Shown here one piece after another: positions 24,215-34,700 of a stretch of DNA of 64,000 bases. Each line of letters begins with the position of its first letter. Position 1 is the first letter of the stretch. Source of the stretch: Theristus sp. LFF4_11 (taxonomy: Eukaryota; Nematoda; Chromadorea; Monhysterida; Xyalidae); NCBI GenBank assembly GCA_030248135.1, contig JASANC010003755.1, positions 1-64,000 on the forward strand. The letters are read 5' to 3'. A model generated the notes under the pieces. It was not told the origin of the DNA, searched no databases, and saw nothing but the letters and a program-made list of their open reading frames with translations. The translations under genes were made by a program, and so were the position numbers.

Positions 24215-26142
24215 TCATCTTGATGGGCCGCAGTGAGCGGTGGTGCCGGGTCGTTTGTCACAGAGCATGATCGTGCACCGGACGTCCTGGTCTCTGTATT
24301 CAGTGTGCACCCAGACGTAGCGCTCTCGTAAGCCTGACCAAACAGGAACCCAGTTTTTTGCGTGCACGCCGTCGCCATCGTTCAACAGTCCAACGGTGTC
24401 ATGCAGCAATCGACGTCGCAGCTGCGGCGGACAGCAACACAACACCTGAAGCACGCAAGACTGTTGTGAACATGAAAACCGGCAAAACATAAAGTCTCGC
24501 TGGAAATTCAGCGCATCAGAAAAACGTGTTTTTTTCGGTCGAACCAGCTGCACGATTCGTCTGCAGTACCGAATGAACGCACTGCGAAAACGGCGACTGA
24601 ACAACAGGAACATGTAGATGTTGACAGAGTTGAACGAGGTGGCGAACAACATGATCACTACCGTCGCCTGTGACAAGCGTTGCATTTGAACACTAAAACT
24701 GTCGAACTGTCAAATTGAATAAGAAATTCGAAACAGAGACCTGATACGGCAACTTCAACATTGTGATACGGGCGATTGACAACGGGGTGATGGCCACGAC
24801 GCCATAGACGAACAGAGCGAAAAGTGATTTGGTTAAACCTAAAACGACAGCATGGCTAAGAAGATCTCATTACAAAATCACAAAATTTGTGAAACAAAGA
24901 GAATTTTTCAATTTTTCAAACATAAATTACCAGTTGACTGCGTTTTAACGCACGGTGGAGCTCCCTCCGTTGGGATTCGATCCAGCCATAAGATTTTAGT
25001 GTAAATTGCGACGCACAAAACAGTTGGAATGACCTGAAATGTATGTGTTTCGTTTCTAAACAGTTCTGCTAATTGTCAACCCTTACAAAATGTCATGATA
25101 ATTTACGGTCATTTTTATCAACTTGCCTGTCCAAAAAAATAATTGCTGCCGTCCCAGATGGTGTACCAAATGGGGACGTGCCGTCCGGTTACGTACGCAT
25201 CGCAGTATAGGTAACTGCTGGGCGCCAGTGGCACAGAGACACACAGTGCGATGCAGGCGTACAACAGCGACAGCACAATTACACCTGAACAAGAAGTCCC
25301 CAATTAATTTTTTTTTGATCAAAAACCGATTAGAAATTAATCAAAACCGTTTTGCTTTTTTGCATTTGTTTGAAAGTCTGAACGCGCTTTCTAAAGTTGC
25401 CTGAAGCTGAACGTGGCCAAACCTGCAAAGATGCCCTTGAAGATGCGGTCGCGCGTGCGTGGCCGCCGGAACCAGGCGTGATTGCGGAAGAAGCAGAAGC
25501 GCACCGCCGAGATCGCGGTCAGCGCGGTCATCGAACCGCAACTGGCGAAGAAACCGAAGAACACGTGCACGTTACAAGCCTGCAAAGTCGGCGACAGTCG
25601 TGTTATTGGCTCTGGTTTCAAAAGCATGCAGCAAACACCGACAGTGTTTGTTTATAATAAACCTGCACAAACCTGTGGGAACCCGTAAATCAACTGTGAT
25701 CCGTTGGCAAGCGTAAGATAGTTCGGCAGCTCAACGAAAACACTCATGATCAGACCGTAAAAGCAGAGCAACTGAAACGATAAAAAGAACGGGAGAGACA
25801 GTGAAAAGAAACATGTCAGTACAATGAAAGATAGAATTGAAGGATTTCGACGGCACATGTCCGGTGTAGCAGTAAGCGGACGCTCACTCTCAGCAGCGGT
25901 GCGAGCGCCATTCGCGACAGCTGTTTGTCAGTGACGATCACGTGAAGCAGCACAAAGTTGCCGAGCAGTCCGGACAGCAGTGGAATCGTGAACAGACCAA
26001 GCATGAACATTCGAAAGGAAAAATCGGCGTCCAACTGCTCGATATCGGCCGTCGGCGACTCGTCGCTGCTTGTGCTATTGGATTGAGTGGGGTCAGGCGC
26101 TACGGCTGGCGCCAAAAAATCGCTCGACCTGCTGCTTGACAT
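24215..26142 (-). CDS. Class A (rhodopsin-like) GPCR, orphan, 7 exons
   Basis: Minus-strand exons: 25,888-26,142, 25,673-25,771, 25,423-25,579, 25,127-25,284, 24,931-25,033, 24,741-24,838 and 24,215-24,706. Phases match and give 453 residues. Seven hydrophobic segments follow an acidic, Ser-rich extracellular N-terminus. TM1 has the family GN motif (LLGNFVLLHVIV). The TM3 Cys is in GFFASCGSM and its likely partner in YLYCDAY. TM7 has NSVNIYMFLLFSRRF in place of NPxxY. The DRY motif at the end of TM3 is replaced by VRF, which is unusual. The C-terminal tail is long (about 110 residues) and Cys-rich (VLCCCPP), probably palmitoylated. Exon 4 ends in a GC donor (CAG|GCAAGT), a known minor class. 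The pattern suggests an invertebrate peptide or orphan receptor; the ligand cannot be inferred. The start is the first ATG, preceded by no in-frame coding sign. Confidence 0.85.
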
Positions 26143-29136
26143 CTTTTTTTTCGTTGTGCTCTTCTTTGTTCAGTTTAAGCAGATTTTAGGTTTTCCAATT
26201 TCGTGAACTTGTGTATCTAGATATATGATATCACAAACGATGGAAGTGTTTCGTTCAATAAAGATGCTGAGAAAGCACGCAACATCACTCTTGCAAATTC
26301 AGAATTCCGCTTATAATGAAAAACGTGTTTACGCTCGATGAATTGATAAAAATCTTTCAGTGAAGTAATCTTTCCTTTCTCCATTCAGCAAAATTTAAGC
26401 GTCACAAAATATGTTCAACGAACTAATAAGGCTTCATGTTTTGCCCACGGCTATTTTTCGTTCAATTCTATGTGCGGTATTTTTTGTTTTCAAAACTAGC
26501 ATTTGGTTTGGAGCACGTATTTTTAGAAAAAAAATTAATAAAAAAATCGGACGGGTTGGATGGAACTAATCTCTGGCATTGCAGGTGCTGCTGTTTTAGG
26601 AGAGCGTTTTGTGCGCAGTGTGCTTGCAAACTGTATTCGAAAATATGCGGCCTATATAATTTACAAAGCGGTAATCCGGATGTCTAAAAACATTTGTGGC
26701 AAAAAAATAGATTATTCTGACATTATGGTATGCGGCATCCGCACACATGCTGCGTTTCGTCGAGTTTTTGCATTCGGTTTGAGTTCACTGTAACCTTAAA
26801 AACACAGCAGAACGTGACTTTCATGGCGAAAATTTCGGCAACCAATTAACTTTTGGAGCGCTTTTACCGAGAAACTCCAACATGCATTGCCACGTTGTGA
26901 GGTACCCTGTGGCTGTGGCCGCAACTTACACCTACACTTGTGTAATGCTCTACTTGAGCCTCGTGCTTTGGCCTCGCACGTACAGCCTCCTCCCGTTTAG
27001 ACTGTGCGGTGTGACTGCGTATAACAGCGTGCGTGTGTGCAGACGCTCAGCTACTCGTTTCTGATTGATGGTAGTGGTCGCGTTTGATTGGTTTGTGTTG
27101 TTGGGTTTCGGTTGTTGATTGTTCTTGTGGTAGGCTGGTTAATCCGGTAAATACGCCCGTGCCCGGTGTGCGTTAGGTGTCAGTCCAGTGTTTTATTTAT
27201 TGTGTTCCTATGGTTCTTCGCTGGAGCGAATAATTTCTGGTACTAAAACGTGTGACAGTTTAATTGTGGCGGCGCCGTTTTATTCCTCTTCTGTGCGACA
27301 AGTTTTGTCCGAATAAATAATAAACGCAACTGAAACCGAACTGTTTCAATTGTGGACGATCGGCAGACGCAAGCACACACACAAACCAAACGTAAACCGT
27401 TCTTCCATTTTAAAAATAGTGCAGGACAGGTCGATTGCAATGCGATGACCCAAGCGTGCAGATCACCGCGTCGACGCTTGAGGCCGGGGCTCGCAAAGGA
27501 GACGTTGGATTAAAACAATTACACAGGGCTGGTCACTGGCCATTTCACTGACGGTATGGCCGATTAAACATGGCAGCTTTTTTCAGGGTGCAAGGAGCAA
27601 GTTGAATGAATGAAAAAATAAAGACGTTCAGAAACCTAATTCTGTGTCAAACTTGACATGTTTTTTTTCAAATAAATTGGTTCTTCGTGCTATTCACGTT
27701 TTTTTTTCAAATAAATTGGTTCTTCGTGCTATTCACGTTTTTTTTCAAATAAATTGGTCAGTCAGTCAGTCAGTCAGTTTTATTCTGCAGTGCACGGCAT
27801 AATACCAGAGAAGTGTAAAACACCATGAGTAGGCAAGCCAAAAACACAACAGAAACAGAGAACACACAGTCAAGCAAGAATAATGAACAGAGAGACGAAA
27901 AGCAAAAACGCATTCAATACAAAGACAATAACGTAGTATGAGCAAAAACGAATTACTGATAAAGCACGGCGGTACAATAAAAGAGTAATTTACAGTTAAT
28001 TTACAGTTAAGCACAATAGGGAAAAAATGCAGGGATTGGTTCTTCGTGCTTTTCTGTTCATTCTTTATACATTGCAAATTCGATTGGCGAATGAATATCT
28101 TAGCATTTTTTGAGAAAAGCAACTCCTAGTCTGTGATTGATCCTCGCCTTGAATGAGACTGCCTTATTTATTCGGCCATACTGTAGTTGTTCTGCATCTG
28201 CTGCTACACAGATCTATTATTATAAATGAATGTTTAGTGTTAATTGGACTCTTTTAACGCTTCAGCAACTTATTGACATCGCGCACGCGAAGGAAACCGC
28301 GCTTTCAACAGGACACCTGCATTTGCAAGCTTGCAACTGAACGCCGCTCAGGGAGTAACTAGTAACAATATAAAAACTGCATGATCTACGTCATCTTCAT
28401 GTAGTGCGCATATGAAGTTAGTTTTGTGTGTTGTTCAGCACAGTTTCTGCACCTCCTAAATTTTGTTGTTTATGAGCATTTTTCCAAAGAGTGCAACGCT
28501 AAAGTGCCGCTGGGCTCAGGAAAATGTAATGGAATTAAGCACGTTGTGTGGGTGGGTATCTTTTTGAAATTTCGAGAACCATATTTCTGAAAAATCCATC
28601 AAGAATCCATAATGAGACCGCTAATACGTGTATTTGTGCGAGTGGTGCGACGAATCACAATTGTATGTATAGTCGGCTTGTGTTTGCTTGACTGCATCCA
28701 ACATTCAGAATTATAGTTTGCTTTATTTTTACGACACTCAGGGTTGCCGACTGTGAAAGTCCAGATCATGGGTTTGCTGAGAAATAATACACCTTTCAAT
28801 CAACAGCGAATTTCTACAAGACGTACAATGTTACATGAATTTTCTATACTCATACGCTATACCGTTCATTTCAAATTCAAAATTAAATCAGACGCGTTTT
28901 AAAAAATGTCACCTTATTTAGAATTAACAAAGACGAACGTTATTTTCTGGAGGGAATTTGCGAACTGTTGTACACGTTCACTGTAACAGCAAAATCGGAG
29001 CCACACAGTTAATTTTAAGCAAAACACATAGTAGTTGAAGAAATAAAATGTGACTAAGACGTGGGATTCAGAGCATCAGTCCTGAACCGTGACCAGAAAG
29101 GGTTTGGCGTAAGTGACAACTACAGAAAAATCTACA
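26143..29136. other. Intergenic, mostly featureless
   Basis: No exon with domain or splice support was found in 3 kb. It includes a triplicated 38-bp repeat at 27,660-27,757. Otherwise it is AT-rich, unassigned sequence between the GPCR and the LTR element. Confidence 0.45.
27660..27778 (+). repeat. Tandem 38-bp repeat followed by (CAGT)n
   Basis: The unit TTTTTTTTCAAATAAATTGG plus TTCTTCGTGCTATTCAC is repeated two full times and once in part, from 27,660 to 27,757. It is followed by five CAGT units. The T-run length varies between copies, as expected from slippage. Confidence 0.85.
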
Positions 29137-29140
29137 TATA

Positions 29141-29289
29141 GAAAGAGTTTTTATTAGGATGAACGCTGATTAGGACGATTAGGAGGATTACGACAGGAAT
29201 AAGAATAAACTGCACACTCATCACAGATAATCATACGTTATATAGTCAATATAATTGCATGTAATTACACAATACACGTTATTCCCAAC
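29141..29289 (-). repeat. 3' LTR of the gag-only element
   Basis: 149 bp, reading GTTGGGAATAACG...CTCTTTC on the minus strand. It contains a TATATAA box, as in the other copy. It differs from the 5' LTR by one base (T against C in the GAGTTTT[T/C]ATT context). Confidence 0.85.
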
Positions 29290-29354
29290 TTCTCCCCAAC
29301 AATTGAAAATGATTTATCACATTATTTGATTGCTGATTAAAATTGATTTGCTGA

Positions 29355-31268
29355 TTAGTCGATGCTTGTCTCATCGCGCGGGCCGTAGTCGTGCTCGCTC
29401 CTCTGATCGTTGCCCACGTCGTTTGTCACCGTTCGAGGATACGTCGCTGTTTTGCTTCGACCGTAGATTCTCGCCATCCACTGTTTTTCTGCTTCCGACA
29501 TTCTAAACTGCGGATGCCAATTTCGGAATCTTGCGAATTTTGGTGGATAGTTTTGCTGTTGATGATTTTGCTGTTGCATGTCGTGTCGAATGCGGTAACA
29601 TCGACCGATATATTGCGTGTTTTGGTAATTCGGCTTGCTGCCGTTGTCTTTGTTTTCCTGTCGACTGTACTGTTTCTGCTTGTACTTCTCGCAGTCTTCC
29701 ACGACTTGGATTTTATCCACAATTTGTCGGAAATTGAGACCCTTGAACTTATGGTCTTCTGCTTTGCTCGACAAGAACGGATCCAGCAATCCTTGCACAA
29801 ACTTGTTGATCAACGTCGTTTCGACAAACGGAATGTAGTTGCCATCCGAGCCGCGATAGTTTTGCCCAGTGGCAAGAAGCAAATTCTCCAGACGTAGTCC
29901 GAAGGCGCGCACAGATTCTCCTTCCTGTCGCATTGCTGTGTCGAGTTCGTACACGGATGTAATTGCCTCATTTCTTGGTCCGTAGATGGACTCAAGGTAC
30001 TTGATGGACTCTTCCAAATTTTCACGCACTCCTTGTGGCTGTTGATCGAAAGCAAACAATGCGTCGTCGGACAGACACATACGAATATGCTCGACCGCAA
30101 TTTTCGTTGGTGGGTCCCACAGCTCCAGTCTGGTTTGCAGACTACTGAGCCAGGTACGGAATTTGTGATTTTTGGCTGGGTCGAATTTTTGCCATTTTTC
30201 GGACAACAACATCATGTACGCTTTGTTGCTGACACTGACACTGTCACTGCACACCTGTTTGCTGTTGTCATTATGGCCTTCACACGCACTCGACTGACTT
30301 TGCTGATTCAACATTTTATTGAGCAACATGCTCATCTGCTGTTGTTGCATGACCAACTGAATTAATTGCTCTGAAACTCCCGTCTCCGTTTTCATTTTAT
30401 CGTGCCTGGGACTTAACCCACTGGCTTCGTCATTTGCCTTGGGAATTAACCCAGTAGGCTCACCAATCAGATTTTTGGTCCTGGGAATCAACCCAGTGGA
30501 CTCATTTGCCTTGGGAATGAACCCAGTAGGCTCGACTCTGGGACTGAACCCACTGAGTCCTTCTGTTCTGGGACTGAACCCATTGAACTGGTGTACTCTG
30601 GGACTGAACCCACTGAGCTTTTCACCACCATTACTCCTTTTTACCTTCTTCTTTTTCACCTTCTTTTTCAGTCGTTTGGTGGTAGCAGGTTTGACTGAAG
30701 TACTCTGATTGCTGGTACCTGGTTTCACCTGTGCCGCATGCAGGGCGTTGCTTGCGTGCGGTTCGTCATCATCGTTAACCGACGATTGAGCCGTCTTGCT
30801 TTGGTCTCCGGCAGTGCGCACTGACTCTAGTGAGTCAGACGCATCCTCGTACTCATCATCACTGTCATCGTCGTCTTTTGAGTCATGACGCTGCACGTTC
30901 TCGTTACTCGACACTTTTTGTGTGGAATTGTCCTGAGTTACTGTGCTCCAGTTAACGTACGCTTTGTATTTGAACATGTCAAGAACAAACAATCGCGCTT
31001 TGTCAGCCAGGTTCTCAATGGTTAGAGTCTGAGACGGACCAATATCACGTTTCAATTTGTACAGCAGTGTGCGACTTAGCTCTTTTCGATCTCGGAGCGT
31101 TCTGCAGATCGAGTTGAGCGCAGAACGATCGCTGAACTCCTGGCAATAGTCGATCATCTGCAGTAGATCTTCGCGTGACTTCTTCACGGTGTGGTCGTCT
31201 GTTATCAGTGAGTCAGGACTGGAATCTCTGCTGCTCAGCGAACTGCTGCTGGCGTTTCGCCTTGCCAT
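29355..31268 (-). CDS. Retrotransposon Gag protein, 637 residues, intact
   Basis: A single uninterrupted frame fills the LTR element. Residues ~1-110 are polar and helical. Residues ~110-220 are acidic and Ser-rich, ending in a Lys-rich patch (KRLKKKVKKKKVKRS). Residues ~220-290 hold about eight short imperfect repeats of the form GFSPR / GLIPK (for example LSGFSPRV and TGLIPKAN). Residues ~345-530 look like the retrotransposon Gag capsid fold (KFRTWLSSLQTRLELW, LESIYGPRNEA, FVQGLL). There is no CCHC zinc knuckle; the basic, Gln-rich tail (MQQQNHQQQNY) could bind RNA instead. The start is the first ATG, about 110 bp downstream of the 5' LTR. The intact frame suggests that Gag is, or recently was, made and could package its own RNA using enzymes from another element. 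Confidence 0.88.
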   Translation of the reverse strand: MARRNASSSSLSSRDSSPDSLITDDHTVKKSREDLLQMIDYCQEFSDRSALNSICRTLRDRKELSRTLLYKLKRDIGPSQTLTIENLADKARLFVLDMFKYKAYVNWSTVTQDNSTQKVSSNENVQRHDSKDDDDSDDEYEDASDSLESVRTAGDQSKTAQSSVNDDDEPHASNALHAAQVKPGTSNQSTSVKPATTKRLKKKVKKKKVKRSNGGEKLSGFSPRVHQFNGFSPRTEGLSGFSPRVEPTGFIPKANESTGLIPRTKNLIGEPTGLIPKANDEASGLSPRHDKMKTETGVSEQLIQLVMQQQQMSMLLNKMLNQQSQSSACEGHNDNSKQVCSDSVSVSNKAYMMLLSEKWQKFDPAKNHKFRTWLSSLQTRLELWDPPTKIAVEHIRMCLSDDALFAFDQQPQGVRENLEESIKYLESIYGPRNEAITSVYELDTAMRQEGESVRAFGLRLENLLLATGQNYRGSDGNYIPFVETTLINKFVQGLLDPFLSSKAEDHKFKGLNFRQIVDKIQVVEDCEKYKQKQYSRQENKDNGSKPNYQNTQYIGRCYRIRHDMQQQNHQQQNYPPKFARFRNWHPQFRMSEAEKQWMARIYGRSKTATYPRTVTNDVGNDQRSEHDYGPRDETSID

Positions 31269-31377
31269 TTCCTTCCTCCGATGATTTTTTTTGTGGCTAC
31301 TGATTTACTTCTGTTTATTTTTGTTTTGAACTTTTGAGGATTGATGATGATTGGTACGAACCAAACGTTGGGCGCCA

Positions 31378-31526
31378 GAAAGAGTTTTCATTAGGATGAA
31401 CGCTGATTAGGACGATTAGGAGGATTACGACAGGAATAAGAATAAACTGCACACTCATCACAGATAATCATACGTTATATAGTCAATATAATTGCATGTA
31501 ATTACACAATACACGTTATTCCCAAC
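31378..31526 (-). repeat. 5' LTR of the gag-only element
   Basis: 149 bp, nearly identical to the 29,141 copy. It carries a minus-strand TATATAA that could act as the promoter. The primer-binding site lies immediately downstream, at about 31,361-31,377. Confidence 0.85.
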
Positions 31527-31750
31527 TATATGTATGTATAGTAGTATCGCAAAGCCACATTGGTACTATGTACACGTAATCACGATTTCTGCATTTTGCA
31601 GAAGAATCTTGACGTGAAAGAGCACGATGCTCAGCATTTACCGGTAGATGATAAAAAAATTTCAATTATCACACCATAAGAAAACACAAACAGTAAGTGG
31701 CCTTTAAAACAATAAAGCGATCAACCGTGAACGTGCTGTCAAACTGCGTT

Positions 31751-34700
31751 TCAGTTCAGTTTCTGCGGCGAAGATGCGCCTTTGTGATCCTTCTGGAATT
31801 GCTGATTGAAATAGTCGCCGGCTTTAATGAACTCCGGCGCTTGCGCACGGTCGTCCGTGTTGTGATCCGGATGACGAATGATGACGTCATCGTCGGGTTG
31901 CACAAAGAACGGCAGCGACTGGCGAGCCGTGCCGAACAGACTGTGGTCGCACGGCCAACGCACCAGATGCCACTGTTGCAAGCAGAGAGAGAGAAATACA
32001 TGTAGAGTTGACGTTTGTATGAGCCTCAGTTGCCAGGCACAGCACAACAGGCGGAATTATGCACAGATTATGCCATCTTCACCATACATCCTGCATTTCT
32101 TCCTGTGCACGGATACACTCCTGGCTGCACGGAGTCGATGTGTTTTGAGCGAGAAAAATGCTTCAACGAAACATGTGACGAAAATTAAAAACAAACGCGG
32201 ACCGACCACCGGTTGCAGTCGGCCATCGGTGAGGCTGCACATGACCTTGCCGACATTGACCAGGACAGCGTCCGTCCTGGGGCGCACCTGTGCCAACCGG
32301 CCGCACTTGTCATAGATCTCGAGGCCTCCAATGTCGTCTTGCCAGAGCAACGTCAGACTGCCGAGGTCGGCATGTGGCTTCATTCGTAGCGATCCCGGCT
32401 CGGCTGCAATTCGCAGTTTGGTTTTTATCATTATCTTTTATTTTTTTGGTCCCGAAACTCAATGCGCACATAGATGGGTAAACAGTTGCATGCAGGACGC
32501 CGGAATTCAAAATTGGCAAAATGATCCGAGTCCCCTACATAAGGCCGAGTCACTTAGGCGACTTTGAATTGCCACATACATGTATAAAGACTGAAACTAG
32601 TTTTCTTTTCATGTCTGCACACGCATTCAGTCGCAGAACTTAAACAATTGATGTTACACAATAATTTGTGTATTTTCTTTTCATCATTCTTTCCGTCGAT
32701 TGGATATTCCTTTGTTTCCGGTTACATTTCGACCGTCTCTAACCTTTGAAATTTCCAGGATAAAAAAGTGCACGAAGCACTGAGCCGTTCGTCGGTTGGC
32801 CGATCAGTTTGTGCTTATCCGTCAGAAATCCAGGCTCCTAAAACAGATTGACAAGAAACAAGTTTTAGGTAAAAATCGTCTTCAAAAAAATAAATACAGG
32901 GTGTTGCAAAAAAAACTGCAATGTGCAAAATGGCTCGTTCTCGAGTCTGTTTCAATGTGTTCTTTTGAAATTCAGAGACACTGCTTAAAAATTCAAAAAT
33001 AAAAAATAAAAAACAAAAATAAAAAAATAAAAAATTTGAAATTCAGCCATTGATTGCGTTAAAATTTTATTGAAAAACTTCAATCGCATGAAGCACAGAA
33101 AAGTTTTTAAACTCCAAGGTCCAAAATGGTAGTCTCGGGCTGATCCGGTGACGTTTACTGTCGATTTATGAGTTTGTTAGTTTTTTTTCTATTTGATAAA
33201 AACGTCACAGCTTCAGTTTACCTCTCTTTGGTTACACTTTTTAGACGTAACTAAAGTTATTAAAGACTTCTAGAATTTTTCAACAAAATTTTAACCCAAT
33301 TTCTCAAGTAGTGTTTCAAATTTTAACCAAAACGTTGAAACAAACTCACGATCGAGCCGTTATGCCCATTGTAGTTTTTTGCAACACCCTGTAGCACCGT
33401 GTAAAAAACCCGTATATGACCAACCATGGCGAGTCCGATTTCAATCAACCGCAACAGTCGTTGGCAAAGCTGCGCACAGCAGTCGAACACGCTGAAGTAG
33501 CTGTCCGTCAGCCCAGGAACGTTTTTGTGCAGGGCCGAAAAATGAAAAAATCACATGGTTGGTAAACTGGACAGAATCAGGTGTATAAACGCATTCAAGT
33601 TTACTTACATTGGTGTTTTTTTGGAACAAACATGCAATATGTTTCACATAATATGCATAGCATTTACACGCAGTACTGTACTGTACGTTACATATCAATG
33701 TGTCGTAATCCACCTGCGCCGGTGTGTGGGGCAACACGGTTTCTCTGTCCCTGTCGTAACAGGATGCCGCAACAATTTTGATGTTCAGCATGCGCACCGT
33801 TTGGCGGCATAACGTGCATATCCAACCGGACCAATAGCATTCAAAACTGCGCGCATATTCTGCCAACCTCGCACGCTTCTCTGTGCTTCCGTGCGTCCGG
33901 TTCGTGCGCGGCCGGTGTCCTTGGGTAGATTTGAAAGGACGCTCGTGTGTGCGAGTGTTGCACCGCCTCCGCGTCGTAGCCACGCCGATGGTAATACGCC
34001 TGACGCCATTCGCGCTCGTACGCGGCCGTGGTGGACTCTGGCAACGTGTGGAATGCGACCAGCAGTTGCTGCAGAGTGTGGATCTGCAAACAAGCAGCAC
34101 ATCACCAAAAATAATTGTGTGCTTGAAAAGATAGTGTGCTTGAAAAGTGAAAAGAAAAGATGCTTGAAAAAGTGTGCAAACTTATGTGCTGATGCATGGT
34201 CGTTTATTTTGGGGTGTGCGCGTATACAGTCGAACTCTAAATTATAGGCAATCAGCTGATTGGTTGGTGATCACGTGCATGCATGCTTTCTGTGTAAATT
34301 AAACTCCGTCCCCACACAGCAATTTCTGCACAGAAAACATGCATCAAAACGACTGCGCTGATTCCGTATAATTTGGAGTTCGACAGTAGATAGAAAACCA
34401 GTTGGCGTGCGTTCATTTGCGTCCCGTTATTTCCGGCCCACGCATTTCCGGCCCAACATTTCCGGCCCACTCATTTCCGGCCCACCCATTACCGGCCCAC
34501 CCATTACCGGCCCCGTTCATTTGCGTCCCACGCATTTCCGGCCCACTCATTTCCGGCCCACCCATTACCGGCCCAGCCCAATAATTCGCTTCCAGTGACT
34601 TCAACTGCCACCCACTGCTATATTTCATAGGAAACTCACATTGATCAGGCGGTTACACTTTGAACTAGGGTTCGATTTTTTTAATTCTTTTTTTTTCAAT

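Larger units (their letters stand above)
29141..31526 (-). mobile_element. Gag-only LTR retrotransposon (TR-GAG-like), 2.39 kb
   Basis: Two 149-bp direct repeats bound the element (29,141-29,289 and 31,378-31,526), flanked by a 4-bp TATA duplication at 29,137-29,140 and 31,527-31,530. On the minus strand the right LTR is the 5' LTR. It is followed at once by TGGCGCCCAACGTTTGG, a tRNA primer-binding site beginning with the expected TGG. A purine run, GGGGAGAA, precedes the 3' LTR. Between them is one long gag frame and no protease, reverse transcriptase or integrase. The LTRs differ by one base that I can see, so insertion is recent. Known gag-only elements (TR-GAG) were described in plants; the animal comparison is inference. 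Confidence 0.88.

Noticed and set aside
27758..27778. Short direct repeats (CAGT)n considered as the start of a CRISPR-like array
   Set aside because: Units are 4 bp with no spacers, in a eukaryotic context; a simple microsatellite.
29426..29800. Second frame overlapping the 3' end of gag as a pol remnant
   Set aside because: No protease, reverse transcriptase or integrase motif; it is an out-of-frame shadow of gag.
30439..30708. Plus-strand frame with GMNPVG/GLNPL repeats
   Set aside because: It is the antisense shadow of the GLxPR repeats of Gag on the minus strand.
34411..34580. CCGGCCCA array read as a proline-rich coding repeat (frames give RPTHFRP-type repeats)
   Set aside because: Open frames are a by-product of a 14-15-bp period. 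The mirrored array on the other side has no conserved frame and there are no splice signals or domains.
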